64,000 nt of DNA from Ciborinia camelliae (GCA_025890175.1 JANPYM010000006.1:2182565-2246564), one strand, 5' to 3'. Shown: positions 32,952 to 46,398, counted from the stretch's first letter. Numbers and translations are program-made. The notes: generated from the letters alone by a model not told the origin.

Positions 32952-35547
32952 ATGGCAGGCGTACCCGTGCGGACACCCTTTCAGCCTCGCTCGAAAGCCC
33001 ATACCACTGCAAACACCACCACTGTTTCTCCAGAGACGATAGCAACATCCAACTCGCCATTACGACCTAATACTCCAGCTGCTCCCATCACTCGTAACCT
33101 CTCTACAGATGCTATCTCGGATAGGTCTACATTATTATTCATACGTCGCACACTATGCTCCCACCTGAGTGAAAAGGGTCGCAGTACCCCGGCTCCAATC
33201 GATGAGATTCTTCCCCCGTTAACAAGTAGTAATGAGGTCGATCTGCAGTTGTACGCATTCATAGCGATAATAATAAGGGAATTTGTGCATACCTGGTATG
33301 CAAAGATTACACCGGATCAAGTTTTTGTGGAAGAGGTGGTGAAAATTATTGCGCATTCTACGAGAGCTCTGGAACAGAGGCTAAGGAAGGTGGACTTGGA
33401 GAGCTTGTTATTCGAAGAACTGCCAGACTTGTTGGATACACATGTAAAGAGTATAGCTACTTGTGAGATACATCAGTCGACAACTGCTAATTAATTGTGA
33501 AAAGTATATAGAACATCGCACTATCCTCTACATCCAGAGCCAATTTCGGTAAACCCGCGAGAGGTATATCATTCGCTGTGGCCTTTTGCGCCATTATCCC
33601 CAGTTCCGCTTGATGGAGATCCTGATACGATAAAGGGTCAATCTAATAACGAAGCTGCATATAGACAATTAATCGTCCACGGCGTTTTAGCCGTTCTGCT
33701 ACCCACAGAAGATCTCGAAAATGATTGTTTGACATCCCTACTTGGCCAAATATTTTCAGAGATGATACTGGGTAATGGCATTGGAGGCAAGGCTTGCGAA
33801 CCGTGGCTGCTATGGGAAGGTATTATGAAGATTGCAGAAGTCATACAAGCTCGACTACCGAAATCCAAAGCGCAAGTCCGAGTTGACAGGTCAAATTCCG
33901 AAATTACCAGGCCGAACTTATTGGATACAAAAGCCAGTGGCACGAAAACCTCGAATTTTGGGAAATCGATGCAGAAAACCTTTTGGCTAGTTCTTCAATA
34001 TCTGTTTCTGGCGTTCGCCGCTGCCCGGGCTATAATCATTGCTATTGCTACCTCATCCTCATTGCCGTGTCGTATTCCTCCCACGATGAAACCCACTGGC
34101 TTAACGTTGTCAAAAGATGATTCGGAACCGCCGATGAACTCGGAAGGGTTACCTTGGTTTCGAGCTCAACCACTCAAGCGGCCGATTCTCACAATGAAGT
34201 TATGGTCATGTGTCTCGACTTTGCTAGATACAGATACACGCATGCCATGGCTGAGCGCCACATTATCTCTTCTTCAATGGGGTGCAATAACCGGCCCTGG
34301 AAGAATCGGAGATACAGACGGCATGATTGACAAGTAAGTTTTTATGATTGATCAGTTTTCATTTAGTCCCAAATTTCAGAACTTCTTCTCGGCGTCTATC
34401 AGCCCATCTATACATCACACCGCATGAAGTTTTGGTCACTTGACCAGAAACGTTCCAGTGAGAGTGCAGAAACGAAGTCGTTTATCAATGGGCTGTTCAG
34501 CATCAGGGATTTAGATCCCGTTATCGGTATGCATGACAAGGGCCTGCAGAAATACCGAATGAGGAGTCTTTTCAGATGCCCGGCCGTCAGCCGCTAGAAT
34601 GCAATGTAACCTTAAAAATGATGGATTGATACACACTGGCATCATGCGGTCATATCTTCAAATCCAATCACCCTGCATCATTTCGCATGCAGTAAACATT
34701 TCCCCTTGCCCGCATTGAATTATCCCTGCTGTTACGTTTCGTATGGTGGTGCTTCGAATTTTGGGTCGTAAAACGAGTCATACCTTACGATCGCCTTTCT
34801 TAAGCGCCCGGCTCAATAACGAGTTCATGATGAACAACTTACTACGCCTTGCATCATTGTTGCGCAGACTCCTTCCCCCACCAAAAGGCATCTCCTAGAC
34901 CAGTCAATTACCGCTTCCCTCTTTTGCAAACTTGGAAGATCGACACTTCTACACATGTTTCTCCGCTTCTTGGCCCCCATCAATCCGTCCCAGTTCCATT
35001 ATCCCTCATACACAGTACCAACACACATTCCTTGCGGCCGGCCCATATCATGTCTCAGCGATCGTAAAACCATAGGCTAACTAGCATCCATAGACTCTTA
35101 TCCCACCAAATCCGCACTCACATTCTCGACCCCACTCTCTTGCCCCCCCTCCTCCGCACTCTCCGTCAAACCCTCTTCCCCAATAACACGCTAGGACCAG
35201 CTAGAATCCCTCCCACTCCTGCTGAAACACTGGAAATACGACGACGGTGTGCAGAGGCTGTATTGGGGTTGATACCAATAGGAGTGAGGAATATTTATTT
35301 TGGTCCTGCTTCTTTACACTCCGATATCGATAATGTTGCTACCAATATACATGTCGAAGCGAAAACAGCCGAACAATCAAAGGACGAAAGACATATCCGA
35401 GAAGTAGAAGATGTGTTAAATGTATTTGGTGATGTGTATTGTAATAAACATTTATTGTATGGAGTCGTGGAAATTATCATCATGAGATTAATACCGGAGC
35501 TGGGGGAAAAGGGGGTGCAGGAGTTGTTTGATGAGAGGTTGAATTAG
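32952..35547 (+). CDS. PXA-domain (PX-associated) membrane protein
   Basis: Three exons best explain the reading frame: 32952-33462, 33505-34333 and 35094-35547, giving 597 aa. The PXA domain (about 55-220) includes the segment LYAFIAIIIREFVHTWYAKI and the motif SHYPLHPEP that follows the first intron. A hydrophobic stretch (about 325-350; LVLQYLFLAFAAARAIIIAIA) could be a membrane anchor. The C-terminal exon (LLSHQIRTHILDPTLLPPLL) matches the end of fungal PXA proteins, which are related to sorting nexins of the Snx13/Mdm1 type and act at ER or endosome membranes; no PX domain is seen here. The first intron is very short (42 bases, approximate) and the second is long (760 bases). The intron placement is hand-made; the family call is good. 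Confidence 0.78.
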
Positions 35548-36807
35548 TTAGTTCTCAATTTGGTTTTTAGCTTAGCTTGTCTTTTGTTGAAAGTTTAGAT
35601 ACCCACCATCCTTCTATGAAAATAAAATAAATTGCATCCTACATGTCGATATTTTTCACATGCGCATCGATAATTTCTCGAGAAAATAGAGTTTGCAGTT
35701 TGAAAACGCCTTGGGGTTGCAGCAGATAAACCACTCATTTCATTACATTTGTATGTTTTGTGTTGTAGATGTAATCGACACAGCTAGCTTAAAAAGTGAA
35801 AATTGTCTCGGCCATTTCATCCAACCATGTACACTTTTCTCATCAAATCAACCCATACCATCCCGTCTTATCCTGTCTTCGCATCTCGTATATGGAGTAC
35901 GAATGTTCAGCCAACAGCTATACTATAAACGAACGGGAGAGGAAGCTCCTTGAATACAAAAAAAGACACCATAGTGAGAGAGAGAGATGGGATAAACTCG
36001 CACAAGAGAGAGAATAAGGGGCTAAATAACAAAACAAGCCCTACATACAGTTGATGTTCCGAAGAGAAAAACCAACATGGCGGGTGACCTGGATTCTGTA
36101 CCACGGGACAGGAAATGCTGATACTGAATACTTATGCCCCATCAGATTCCCCAAGATATAAAAATGCGAAAAATACATGAATAGTAATAAAAAGCCGCCC
36201 GAAGTAAAAATGAAAACGTGCTATTTGGGGTATGATGAACAACTCCCTTAAGGTAGAAGGGCCGTTAAAGGCGTATGTAAAAGCCTAGCATGAAAAAAAG
36301 GTCCAAGATATATCGGAACCAAACGCGAGAAAGCAAGCAGGTCGTACTGAGCTGAGATTTTGCGTGACTAATTGAAGATGTAGAGAAGAAAACTTCTTGA
36401 AACCGAGTGAGCTTGGTCGGGTATATAAAATTCATTCGAGAAAATTTTCTGTTTTTTTTTAGGTTCCTTTCCGGGCCCTTGGAAAGGTTTCTAACATTGA
36501 ATACTCTTTGAACATCGAAGAGCAGTTGAATATTGAAAGGGCGGTTGCGCCCATGTGCAAGTTACATCCACTTCCTGATTGATCGTCATGATCGAAAGGA
36601 AAAGGCAAGGAACGGTGAGACAAGGTGCAAGAAGAGATACCGTTGCCGATAGTAGGAAGAAGATGAAGCCGGGGAGTTCATATACAAGTTGAAAAGATGT
36701 GATGAAAATAACGCCGAGAAATGTTGACTTTGGAACCGTATATTTAAAATGCCGTGATGTACAGAGATAGAAAGCGTATATATATAAGACAGATGCGAAA
36801 TCCAATG
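35548..36807. other. Intergenic between convergent PXA and CENP-B genes
   Basis: About 1.26 kb with A-rich tracts (about 36140-36215) and AGAGAG runs (about 35974-36014). Probably includes the 3' UTRs of both neighbours. Short ORFs lack domains. Confidence 0.55.
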
Positions 36808-38699
36808 TTAACAGGCGGTGGATTGCTCCATCTTTATATTTTGTGGTTGATCCTCACACTCAGAAATCCGATGCAGACCTCCAAATACTGGACCAGGATT
36901 TTGTTGTTGTATTCGCAACTTCTCGGTTAACTTTAGGACCGTCAGATACTCATTTTGGTCCACCAATCCAGTCGGTGCTTGCTGAAAGAAATTGAGTAAA
37001 GTATCAAGCGCTCGGCGTGCATCATCCTGGGTAGGTGAGCTCGGTGTTGAGAGATGCGGAGGCGATTGCAATCCGCTGATCGGGGTAAGTGATGATGGAG
37101 GGGGGGCCATAGAGCTGTTACTACTGCTATGATGTAAAGACCGTGGCGAAATTGCAGAATCCAATCCGAATGGAGGGCCTAATTCATGAACAGGCGATTC
37201 AACAGCCGATGAAGGGGCTGTGTCCGGTAGATTATATTTTGGGGTCATAGGATCTGTACCCTGCGAGGCAATGAACGAAGGATCAATCGCTAAAGTGGGA
37301 AAGGTTTGGCTTCTTGGACGCTGAAAATTGCTAGCAGGATTGTTTAGGTCTATCCCACCATTCACATTTTCTCCAGTATTAGAATTTCCGTTTCCGCTAT
37401 TAGTCGGTTGTGGTGTTGCCCGGGATTGCTGAGATGGTATCCAAGATCCGGAACTCCCATCAGGAGTAAATGCAAATGGAGTTGTTGGACTGGTTGGCCC
37501 TCCTGAAAATGAGGATTGATTGTTGTCGGTATATGCGCTAGATAATGAAGCTGTGCTGTGAGAATTCGAGTGTTGCTTGTAGCTTGCGGTCTGGGTAAAG
37601 TCGAAATAGCTGTTCAAGCTATCATGCATATGATGAGACCTGAGATCCTCACTACTCTTGGCGGATGCCAAAAGCAAGGGGGAATGTAATGGTGAAGCCG
37701 GTGAGACACCATTGGATGTACGCGACCCGGAATTTTTGCTTGAATCGATGTCGATTGCCATGCGTTCGGAAAGACTGCCAATATCGGCCGCAGATGCCCT
37801 TCGTCTTAGGTGATTTATACCATTCTTTTGCTTGAATTTTTCTAGCCAACTTGTGCTATTTGTTTTCAAGTGACTCTCGTTGTTACCAACAGTGGTGGCA
37901 AAGAATCTTGCTTTCTCCTTAATCGCAGCATCGGTAAGAGGAATTCCCTGCTTTTGGGTATTTCGCACCCAATTCGAGAGGGCTCTCTCGATGTCAGGAA
38001 ACTTTCCTTTAGCTCGTTTAACCGGAGACAAGCTTCGATCTTCAGGGAAAAGATATTTCTCTCTTTGGCGTAAAACTTTAGAGACGGTACTGGATTTCTT
38101 TAGTTAAGATCAGGACCAAATGCCAACTATAAACCATACCTTCGTTCAACACCAAACATAGCTAAGAAACAAACGTTAGCAAGAAAATCGCCAGAAGACT
38201 ATTATCATTTCCTACCTCCAATTTCGGTCTGCTTGACCGTAGGATTATCCTCATGATACTGACACATCCGTCTTCGATCACTGTCAGTAAGTGTCTTCCT
38301 TGGAGTCGGAGTAGCATGAATAGCTGGCAGTTTTGGAGGTGGCTTTCCAGAGTTGGCAGGAGGAATCGCAACTGGTGGTGCTTGAGAGTTTGCCGGATTT
38401 GTCAACATACTCGGCCACGTGGGATGGGTTGGCATGATGAGAGGAAGAAGTTGCTGGTGATGTGTAGGATATGTCGTCGGTGGCGGGGCCATTCTTGGAT
38501 ACTGAGGCTCTGTAGGCATTCCATGATGAGGTTGCATATATTCATATTGAATCCTGCTTTCGTAGATTGGTGATTGATGCTGTGGAGAATTGTAGCTGTT
38601 GCCCATTTCCGGCCAGCCTTCACCGCCGTATCCATTTTCTTGTGGATTGTGATGTTGCTCATGGTCCATGCCAATATGGGCCATCATAGATTCGTGCAT
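36808..38699 (-). CDS. CENP-B-type helix-turn-helix DNA-binding protein
   Basis: Three exons (38699-38216, 38161-38140, 38089-36808) give 595 aa. After a His/Pro/Gln-rich N-terminus (1-130), a pipsqueak-like HTH (about 135-180, TDSDRRRMCQYHEDNP to STVSKVLRQ) is followed by a CENP-B-type HTH (about 190-265; FPDIERALSNWVRNTQKQG). The C-terminal ~330 residues are Ser/Pro/Asn-rich with no DDE nuclease, so this is a domesticated transposase-type DNA-binding protein rather than a mobile element. Such proteins act as centromere-type binding factors or transcription regulators. Exon 2 is a 22-base micro-exon that falls inside the first HTH. The start at 38699 could be preceded by an extra 5' exon, because AG lies directly before the ATG. 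The promoter side faces about 6 kb of gene-free DNA. Confidence 0.85.
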
Positions 38700-40059
38700 C
38701 CTATGATATATAGTGTTTAAACGAATGAATTTCCTGGTGTTTCTTACGCTCCAGAAATCCGAGGCAAAGGTAGTTGCTTATGGTACAGAACCTTGCGTAA
38801 GGTGTACAATATCAAGGACGTTGAAAGCCTCAAGAGCGGGATACTGCATGCATAATAAGCAAAGCGAAATATGGTTCCTGGCAGCTTTAAATATATGAAC
38901 CCTGCGAAATCTGCAGGAGTAGCGGAGCGAGTCTGGCTGATTTTCAGATGATATGGAGTTTCGAATGCGAGAAAACTTTGAAAGATGTTTGAACTAATGT
39001 TAGACGCGCACAGCCAAAGGAAACATGCAATTCTAGGTATGGTTGTGGTTGATTTTGATGGTGATGGTGCTCTGCGGCAGATGGGGTAGAAGATGGACAA
39101 TTATACGACAAGGGAGGGCTCAGGGTAGGAATAAATGCTGGAAAATATGCTGGAAAAATGCTCGCTGCAATGCCGAAGAGGGGAAGAAACACGAGGCGTA
39201 TGCGAAAGGCTGCAATGGATATTATGCTGGGAAAGGCGCGCAATAAAAAAAGATGTATGATGTATGTATGGTGGCCCTTTGGTGGATGGATCATGGATGG
39301 GACGTTAACGGTAATATGGTATGTGAGTAGGAGGGAAACCTAGTAGGTAGTGCTCGGTTTATGGGAATTTTGCAAGGTAGAGGTTCCGCAGCAGCAGGAA
39401 GTGGGAGTACTTGGGAAGTTGGGATTATTGGGAACTGGATCTGGATAGGTAGATTAATGGTGGGGACCAATTGGACTAAGGAGAATAGGTCCTAGGCTTG
39501 CTTTCTTTCAAGTTTGCTACCATGCTAGGTAAAGTCTAGGTAGGTAGGTAGGTAAGTAGGTAAAGTCTAGATAAAGTCTTCTTCTACATGATAAGTTCTA
39601 ACTTCTCAGGAGCATGGGAAGCACTGGGCTAAAAGTAAAGCAATGAGCAATGGGCAATGTGCAGTAAGCAACGAATAAGCGTAGATAATGGAATGGGATG
39701 GCAGCAAGGGTAGAGGAGGAGGAGAGAAAAGAACGAGTTAAAAGGGGGGAGGGGGAGGGAAGTGTATAGAATTTGGTGTATGTAAAATCCAATGCAACCG
39801 TAGGAACTTGGAAGATGGGCCAAATAAATTCGAAGAAAAAGATAATAAAATTCAACAATAATTCGTATGAAAATATTCCAAAAAGTTATTTACAAGGGTA
39901 TGAATTGCCCATTGGAAGATTTCGGTAGGGTTTAATAGGGTTTAGTAAGGTTCAAATACAGGGGGAAGTACAAAGTAGGACTGGAAGACTTGCTTCATTT
40001 GCTGCTTTGGACAAATGATTGCTTAGGACTCGAGAGAGTCTAATAGATAAAGTAGAAGG

Positions 40060-40135
40060 ATATCATATATATATGGAGTATTATATATATCATATATATC
40101 TTCATCTTATATATCATATGTGTATATGTATGGTG
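40060..40135. repeat. AT-rich TATATA low-complexity tract
   Basis: Alternating TA dinucleotides interspersed with ATCATATAT units. No coding signal. Lies in the gene-poor region upstream of the CENP-B-type gene. Confidence 0.8.
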
Positions 40136-43100
40136 TACGGACTATGTGCGGACTATGTGCATTAGGGATTCAAAAGAGTACCTAGCTCAAGTAATTATGT
40201 ACATACTGAGTCATTGACTACATAACGGCCGGTATTGTATTGTGTCATAAGAGCTAGTTGAATAATGAATCGCCGAACATCTAATGTGTTTGCAGAAAAG
40301 CTATAGGTATTATTAGGCAAATTTACGGGATTCGGGAACCTTCCTCGTCAAGAGTGGATAGGGAGGATATATCATCCTGTATCATATCATAGATGGCCCT
40401 TTTGATGCTTCAAGGAAACTAGTTATTATTCAGAGTAAATATGTACAGTAGTGCCTAGGTACCTATGTAAGATGTATATACTATATATCTATTCGATCTC
40501 ATGGTTATGGTCCACTCTCAGTTGTCGATGTCGTGGATGTCATGGATGATAAGTTAAGTAATAACTTATTATAACCAGGATATGGACGAATGAAATGTTG
40601 AGATGAACGTCTCGAATTTGCTTTTGGTTTCTAGGCTGATCATTGACGGTACGCTCCGGAAGTAAAGAAAAAACAAGGTAAAACCGTCAAATGATCTTAC
40701 AGTACTATGGAATATGGAGTATTCAGTAGTACTGGGAGTCTGAGAAGCTATCCTACCTATCTAGCTACGGGGCTAAACTTATTAGTTGCCGCAGTAAGCA
40801 TGCCTAGATATACGGAATAAGGACAGTACTGTAGTAGAAATTGAACGTTCATTATTATTATAATTATTATTATTATATCATGACATGACAAGACACGACA
40901 TGAAATTCCAGTATCAACTCAATTAATAATACTTTCCTTTGGTTGAACAGATTATTTGGAAGTTCTATCAAAATTTCAATTCAAGCCCCCCTTCATCGTC
41001 TCGTCTCGCCAAAGTTTCTTGCATTTTTGATAGCGACCTGATTGATAGTGATACGGCATGCGGACAGGGGCTCCGGAAAAGCCAGAAAAGCCAGAAAATC
41101 CAAAGCCTAAAGGACTGTTGAGCAATATGCAATCAGATAGATTATCAGAGCAAGCTCAAGTTGAAATTACTCCCTAAACAAGTAACAAACTGAACCCTTC
41201 TAAACCAAAACCGTCCGTCATATATCTCACCCTCATTAATAAGTGACCTGGTATTAGCCAGAATCCGAAACCTAGTCAAGAGTCAAGAGTCAAGCCACCT
41301 TAAAACAGTCAAACTAAACCAAATCCAAGCCAAGAAGACTGAATATTCGTTGCCGTAACTCGTAACTCGTAAGTTACCATGGTGTCGAAGCTACAACTCT
41401 CGTGGAAAAGAGGATCGTTGCAGAAAAGAAAAGGTCCGTCCGTCCCCTAACTTACCTAAACAAATTCCATAGATATTCTTATCTCGAGTTTTAGACTCCC
41501 CCAATTAAGACATCGGATTCGCAAGGCATTTGCCTCGTCATTTTGCATTACTACCTATACTGTACTTGTACCTACTCTTTACAAAACAACTTCGCCTCAT
41601 TTTCGGTTTTTGGGGGCCCTCGAAGTAGGTTCCATCCATCCTTCGTCCCAAGTTTCCAACCGTTGGTACCTACCTATCAAAACTTGTATGGATGAGAGCT
41701 ACAGACATCTGCTGCAACCACCAGCAACCTACTTACTGCACTTCAGCTTAATGGTAAGGCTTCATTCACTCGGCTTCACTTCAGGGCGCGCGCTGGTGCA
41801 GCCCATTTCATGTACTGCATTTGCGTCTGCATTTGCGTCTGCATTGCCCCTGAGTAACCCACCTCACCTAGGTACAGAAACAGGTAACAGGATACAGCCA
41901 TGGTCATGACCGTCTTCATTCTCCCATTCCATCTCGCCTCGCGTCTACTCTGGTCGCGAACGCCGGAATCGTATCTCATCTCAGATTTCCCTCCTAGACA
42001 TCGTATCGCATCGATTGCAGCAGTACATATCGGATCAGGGGTTCATGCTTGGAAATCCCAATACCCCACTATCCATTTTCTTTAACCTTTATTTCGCCAT
42101 ACTACTTGCCGTATCCGTATATCTCGCAAAATTTTCTTTTGAGGATATTGAGTTTGTAGGTCTCGAAAGTGTTTAGGCCTACATACATACAGTGCCGTCT
42201 CTCTTCTTCCCCGTTCCCGCTGAAAACATCAACTACTATCTATCTATCTAGGTGCTAAACCAATGGAACCGACAAACACCATTCCATAATGACCATTCCT
42301 CCCGTCTCCATTATCCATATCAAACGGTGCCATCATCCTAACCCTGGCCCCCGAGTGTGGAGGAACCTCGCATCTGAAGTTGGGCTCCCCATCTTTGTGT
42401 AGCATCCACGTTCCGTTCTGGTCTAACCGTACACTCCTCTTGTGTCAAAAGCTCCGGGTGAAATCCTAATGGCCCACAATATACCCAAATCTATTTGCAG
42501 TTATTCCCTGTAGCATCATTCATTTCACAACTGTTCTTTCCCACTTTATTAATTATTCATTTATTTATCGAATCTTCAGCGTCGATCGATTAAATGAGCC
42601 TTACCTTTCGTTTCGTCAAGGGCAGCTTTACAAGCGACCATGAGGCACCGTTACCATTTACGAACTGTACGCCCTCAACTTCTTTACTCGACATCCAATT
42701 CACAGAAAAGCGGCGGTATGTAAGTATGTGGCGCATTCGCCGTTTGAAACAAACTTTTAGCAATGGACGGCAGCCAGAAAATAAACGCGTCCATCATCCC
42801 ATCCCTTCCCGTCTCTTCCTCAAAATATACGGCGTGGCTGCAACCTCCTCATCTCTAGTACTCTATCATAGTACCACCAACAGCGGTGAAGGAATCTAGG
42901 GAACTCGCCCACGTTCAACCTCGGGATTTGCAGATGCTCTGTTATCACGAGGAAACAAACTTCATTTCATTTCAGTCTCAGCTCAGACCTTCGTTCCCTC
43001 TAGCATAGCAGGATATTTCGTATTTTTTCCACGTTTTTGGTCGGCGGCAATTGAGACAATCTTATCTCCATCGCGGGGAAATGATCCTCATCGGCTTGCT

Positions 43101-43655
43101 CATCATCAGCATCTAGACTGGTTCGATAAACATCTGCTTCTACTACTGTAGGTTCAGGTTCGGGTTTGGGTAACCTTCATATTAGTCAACCGTCCCATCC
43201 CCATGAAACCTCCGTCCATCTTTCTTGAAGTACGTGTCGTAGAACTAAACCCTCATTATTAATCAATTCCATTTCGGATTCTCCCCCCCAAAAAAACTCT
43301 ACTCCAAATGTCTCATGGGCCATGGCCAGGACCTCCACCGTTCCACATTCATCTTAGAAAGCGAAACGATTGACCGCTTAAAACAATCCTGTAACCGCTG
43401 GGAAAAAATCGCACCATGCAACTCGCGAGCAGGCGAATGCGACAAACCTTACCAAACCCATGCCTTTTTTTTTCTTACGGCATCCGAAGCGCCGAACAAC
43501 AAACAGGAAAACTTTGACCGCTCAACTGCAATATCCCGACAGGACGGACAAGCAAGACAGGATTATTAGTAGGCAGAAGAAAGAGTCTGTGCAGCCATGC
43601 TAATGTGATGCGATGCGCCGTCTTCCCATGTGAAATATGATGCGATATCAACATC

Positions 43656-43690
<35 letters not shown>
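43656..43690. repeat. (ATG)n trinucleotide microsatellite
   Basis: About 11-12 perfect ATG units. On the minus strand it encodes a His run inside a 150-codon ORF that I reject as a gene. Confidence 0.9.
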
Positions 43691-43691
<1 letters not shown>

Positions 43692-44869
43692 GGATGAATG
43701 AATGATATGGGTTGGAGGGACCGACCCGGGATTCTCGATATCAGCCAGTATCTGTACTCCGTACAAGTACCTAGGACATTCTAGATCTCTCGAAGCTGGA
43801 GAATCGAAGGAGCGAATAATGAGGGATTCCTTTTTCGGTACGTTCGGTTGATGGCCAAATGTCATAATATATACAGGAAATATAGGTACTAGGTAGGTAG
43901 GTAGTTTAAGGTACTCTCTGGGGAACGCTTGGTTCAAGCGGAGAGATATCAAAAAAGCGAACCAAAGTTTATAAATTATTAAACAAAATATACTGAACAA
44001 AATATCATCAACAATCATTGCATAACCAAGTCAAAGCCATGATCCGAAATCCGAATAGCGTTATACTTCAGTGATTTAGAAGGTATATATCTACCTCCCT
44101 GCGTAGCCCTCCTCCCTTTCACCTTGCGAATTGCCACTCACCGTCATATTCATACATCAGTGATTATTGCTCCTCAATTCGATGCTGTCACCCATAAGCA
44201 TGGCTTTGCATCTATCTTCGATTCTATGGGATATACCGATACAATCGAATGGAGGTATTGTCGTTGCCTCACATGACGCCAACCTCAACCTCAATCTCAA
44301 CCACACCTTCAGTCGTTCCATATCCAAGTCCAAGGAATCAAGGCTCATCATCAAATCTTCGTGGGTGCTCGTGTGATTTGGCTACTTTATCGCCTGAAGC
44401 TCATTGATCCATCAATGAATTTTCGCCACTATCAATCACTCAAATCCCACGAGCATCATATGCATACAGTACAGTCCTAAATTTCTGCATTCGGAGCCCC
44501 GTCCTGGTCATTCAAGATTTTGGTAAAAATTTCTCTTTTGGATATTCATTCATCCCTCTCTCACTTCGACTGACTTCGTGGCGATTTCATATCAAGTGAG
44601 CAGGGGCGCCAGTACGCATGTGGGAACCTACGAGCGACTACTAGGAGCTAACCACCAAGCTTCTCCCAAAGAGTCCAGTAACGTATTGTCCAAATTTGCC
44701 TGTACCGGGACTTGACGCCATTCCCTCCGACGAACGTCGCTATTATGTACAGATCACCTCATCTATCTATCTTCCGATGATGCTTGGCTTCTTCAACATC
44801 ACTCTCCGCGCTGTTTGTGCAACCGGAAGATCCTTGGTTGTTACGCCGTATTGTTTTATATTATGTCTT

Positions 44870-46398
44870 CTATCGTTTGACAATGGTGACTGGACAGAGA
44901 TTTAGTCAAAATTCAAGCCAACTGGGCGACATGGGGAACTTACTGATATCTTCGTCCGCTAGTTCGTGGCTAAGTCCTACACGTTGTGGTTGATGCTTTA
45001 CGGATTTTCCATAAACAATAGCTACGCGGAAATCGTCCACAATAGTTTTGTGGATTGCGTTACACTTCGATAATCAATCAGTCACTGGATGTAGTGCTAC
45101 GTTATGCTCGGAATAATGAAGAAGCCACTTACAAAATCTTCAACTGTGCACCTGGTGGAACGTAATACTACTGGTGCAGTGTAATCAGGCAATTTTCCTT
45201 TGGGCTTTGTATAAACTCTGACAAGGTTAAGTTTTTCCCACCTGTTCGAAGTTAGTATTAGGTTGTTAGGCAATTTTAGTAACCGCAAAAGTCTGCTAGG
45301 CCCTGGTAAGAAATGCCTTGCATCATCTCTTGAGCCAGTCGATAATAGCCTCAGAACGCTGCATCGCTTGATAGAACTATCGACAGCATTCCAAGGCAAA
45401 ATTTTATATGAAAGCTCTCAAATCATGAACTTACATCTGTTCTAACAGTTCATCAACGTTCCACCCATGCTCAGAAGAAATGGGGCATGCGTTAGGAATT
45501 CTGTAAAGTAAATCAAGTTCTTCTATCGATATAGCATCGATTTTATTCAATGCATAAATGACAGGAATATAACTCCGTCCTTTGGCCTCTAGTACGTCTA
45601 TCAGATCGTCGATAGTTGCATCACAACGAATGGCGATGTCTGCGGATGAAATTTTGTACTCGTTCATGACAGCCTTGATCTCATCATGATCAATATGCGT
45701 CATCGGGACAGTATTGGTGATATTGATTCCACCCTTGTCCTTTTTCTTGAACACGATATTGGGTGGTGACTTGTTGATTCGAATACCAAATCCTTCCAAT
45801 TCATCCTCAATGATCTTCTTATCCGTCAAAGGTTTGTTGACATCAAGTACGATGAAGATTAAATGACAGGTCTTAGCCACCGCAATGACTTGTCGACCTC
45901 TACCCTTTCCATCCTTGGCTCCTTGAATAATACCGGGAAGATCTAGGATTTGTATCTTTGCTCCATTGTATAAAATTTGACCGGGTACTGTCGTCAAAGT
46001 TGTGAATTCGTATGCCGCAGCCTCTGAATGTTGTCCGGTAAGTTTGCTCATCAAAGTACTCTTCCCCACAGATGGAAATCCTATAAATCCAACACTGGCG
46101 ACACCTGTACGCGCCACGTCAAATCCTACACCTGCTCCTCCACCACTGGACGTAGGGGTCAACAACTCTCTCTTGAGCTTAGCAAGTTTTGCTTTAAGCT
46201 GACCAAGATGAAAACTAGTGGCCTTGTTTTTTTGCGTCTTGGCCATCTATGTTCTCGTTAGAATTTATCGGCATCGAATCGATCGGGTCCCAGAAGCATA
46301 CCTCATCCTCAATGGCTCTGATCTGTAGCGGGGTATTAGCATTAGCATTGAAAAAAGTCGCGAATGGAGAGACCTACCTTATCAGCGGTGGTCGACAT
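44870..46398 (-). CDS. rbg1: Developmentally regulated GTP-binding protein Rbg1/DRG1
   Basis: Six exons: 46398-46378, 46322-46302, 46246-45435, 45241-45133, 45064-44944 and 44889-44870, giving 367 aa, the family's usual length. The N-terminus (MSTTADKIRAIEDEMAKTQK) is assembled from two 21-base exons and matches DRG1. The GTPase motifs are G1 [10 protein letters not shown]3 DLPG and G4 NKID; the C-terminal TGS domain (about 290-366) carries [14 protein letters not shown] and [11 protein letters not shown]. Rbg1 and its partner Tma46/Gir2-type proteins bind translating ribosomes and help them through slow stretches. The gene is highly intron-rich relative to its neighbours. Confidence 0.95.

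Larger units (their letters stand above)
38700..44869. other. Gene-poor region of about 6 kb
   Basis: Between the CENP-B gene start and the RBG1 stop. I read every ORF above 60 codons on both strands and found no domain, signal peptide plus Cys pattern, or splice-consistent chain. It contains AT dinucleotide-rich sequence (about 40060-40130), ATT/TTA runs (about 40850-40876), GTCAAGA copies (about 41275-41295), TGCATTTGCGTC copies (about 41816-41844), an (ATG)n microsatellite at 43656-43690 and several TAGGTAGG elements (about 39538-39555, 43888-43902). The part near 38700 may hold the long leader of the regulator gene; non-coding RNA cannot be excluded. Confidence 0.5.

Noticed and set aside
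36808..38699. Active transposase
   Set aside because: It has HTH DNA-binding domains but no DDE nuclease region or terminal inverted repeats nearby, so it is treated as a domesticated DNA-binding protein.
43566..44018. 150-codon minus-strand ORF with hydrophobic start and His run
   Set aside because: The His tract is the (ATG)n microsatellite; the rest has no domain and there is no sign of a conserved partner exon.
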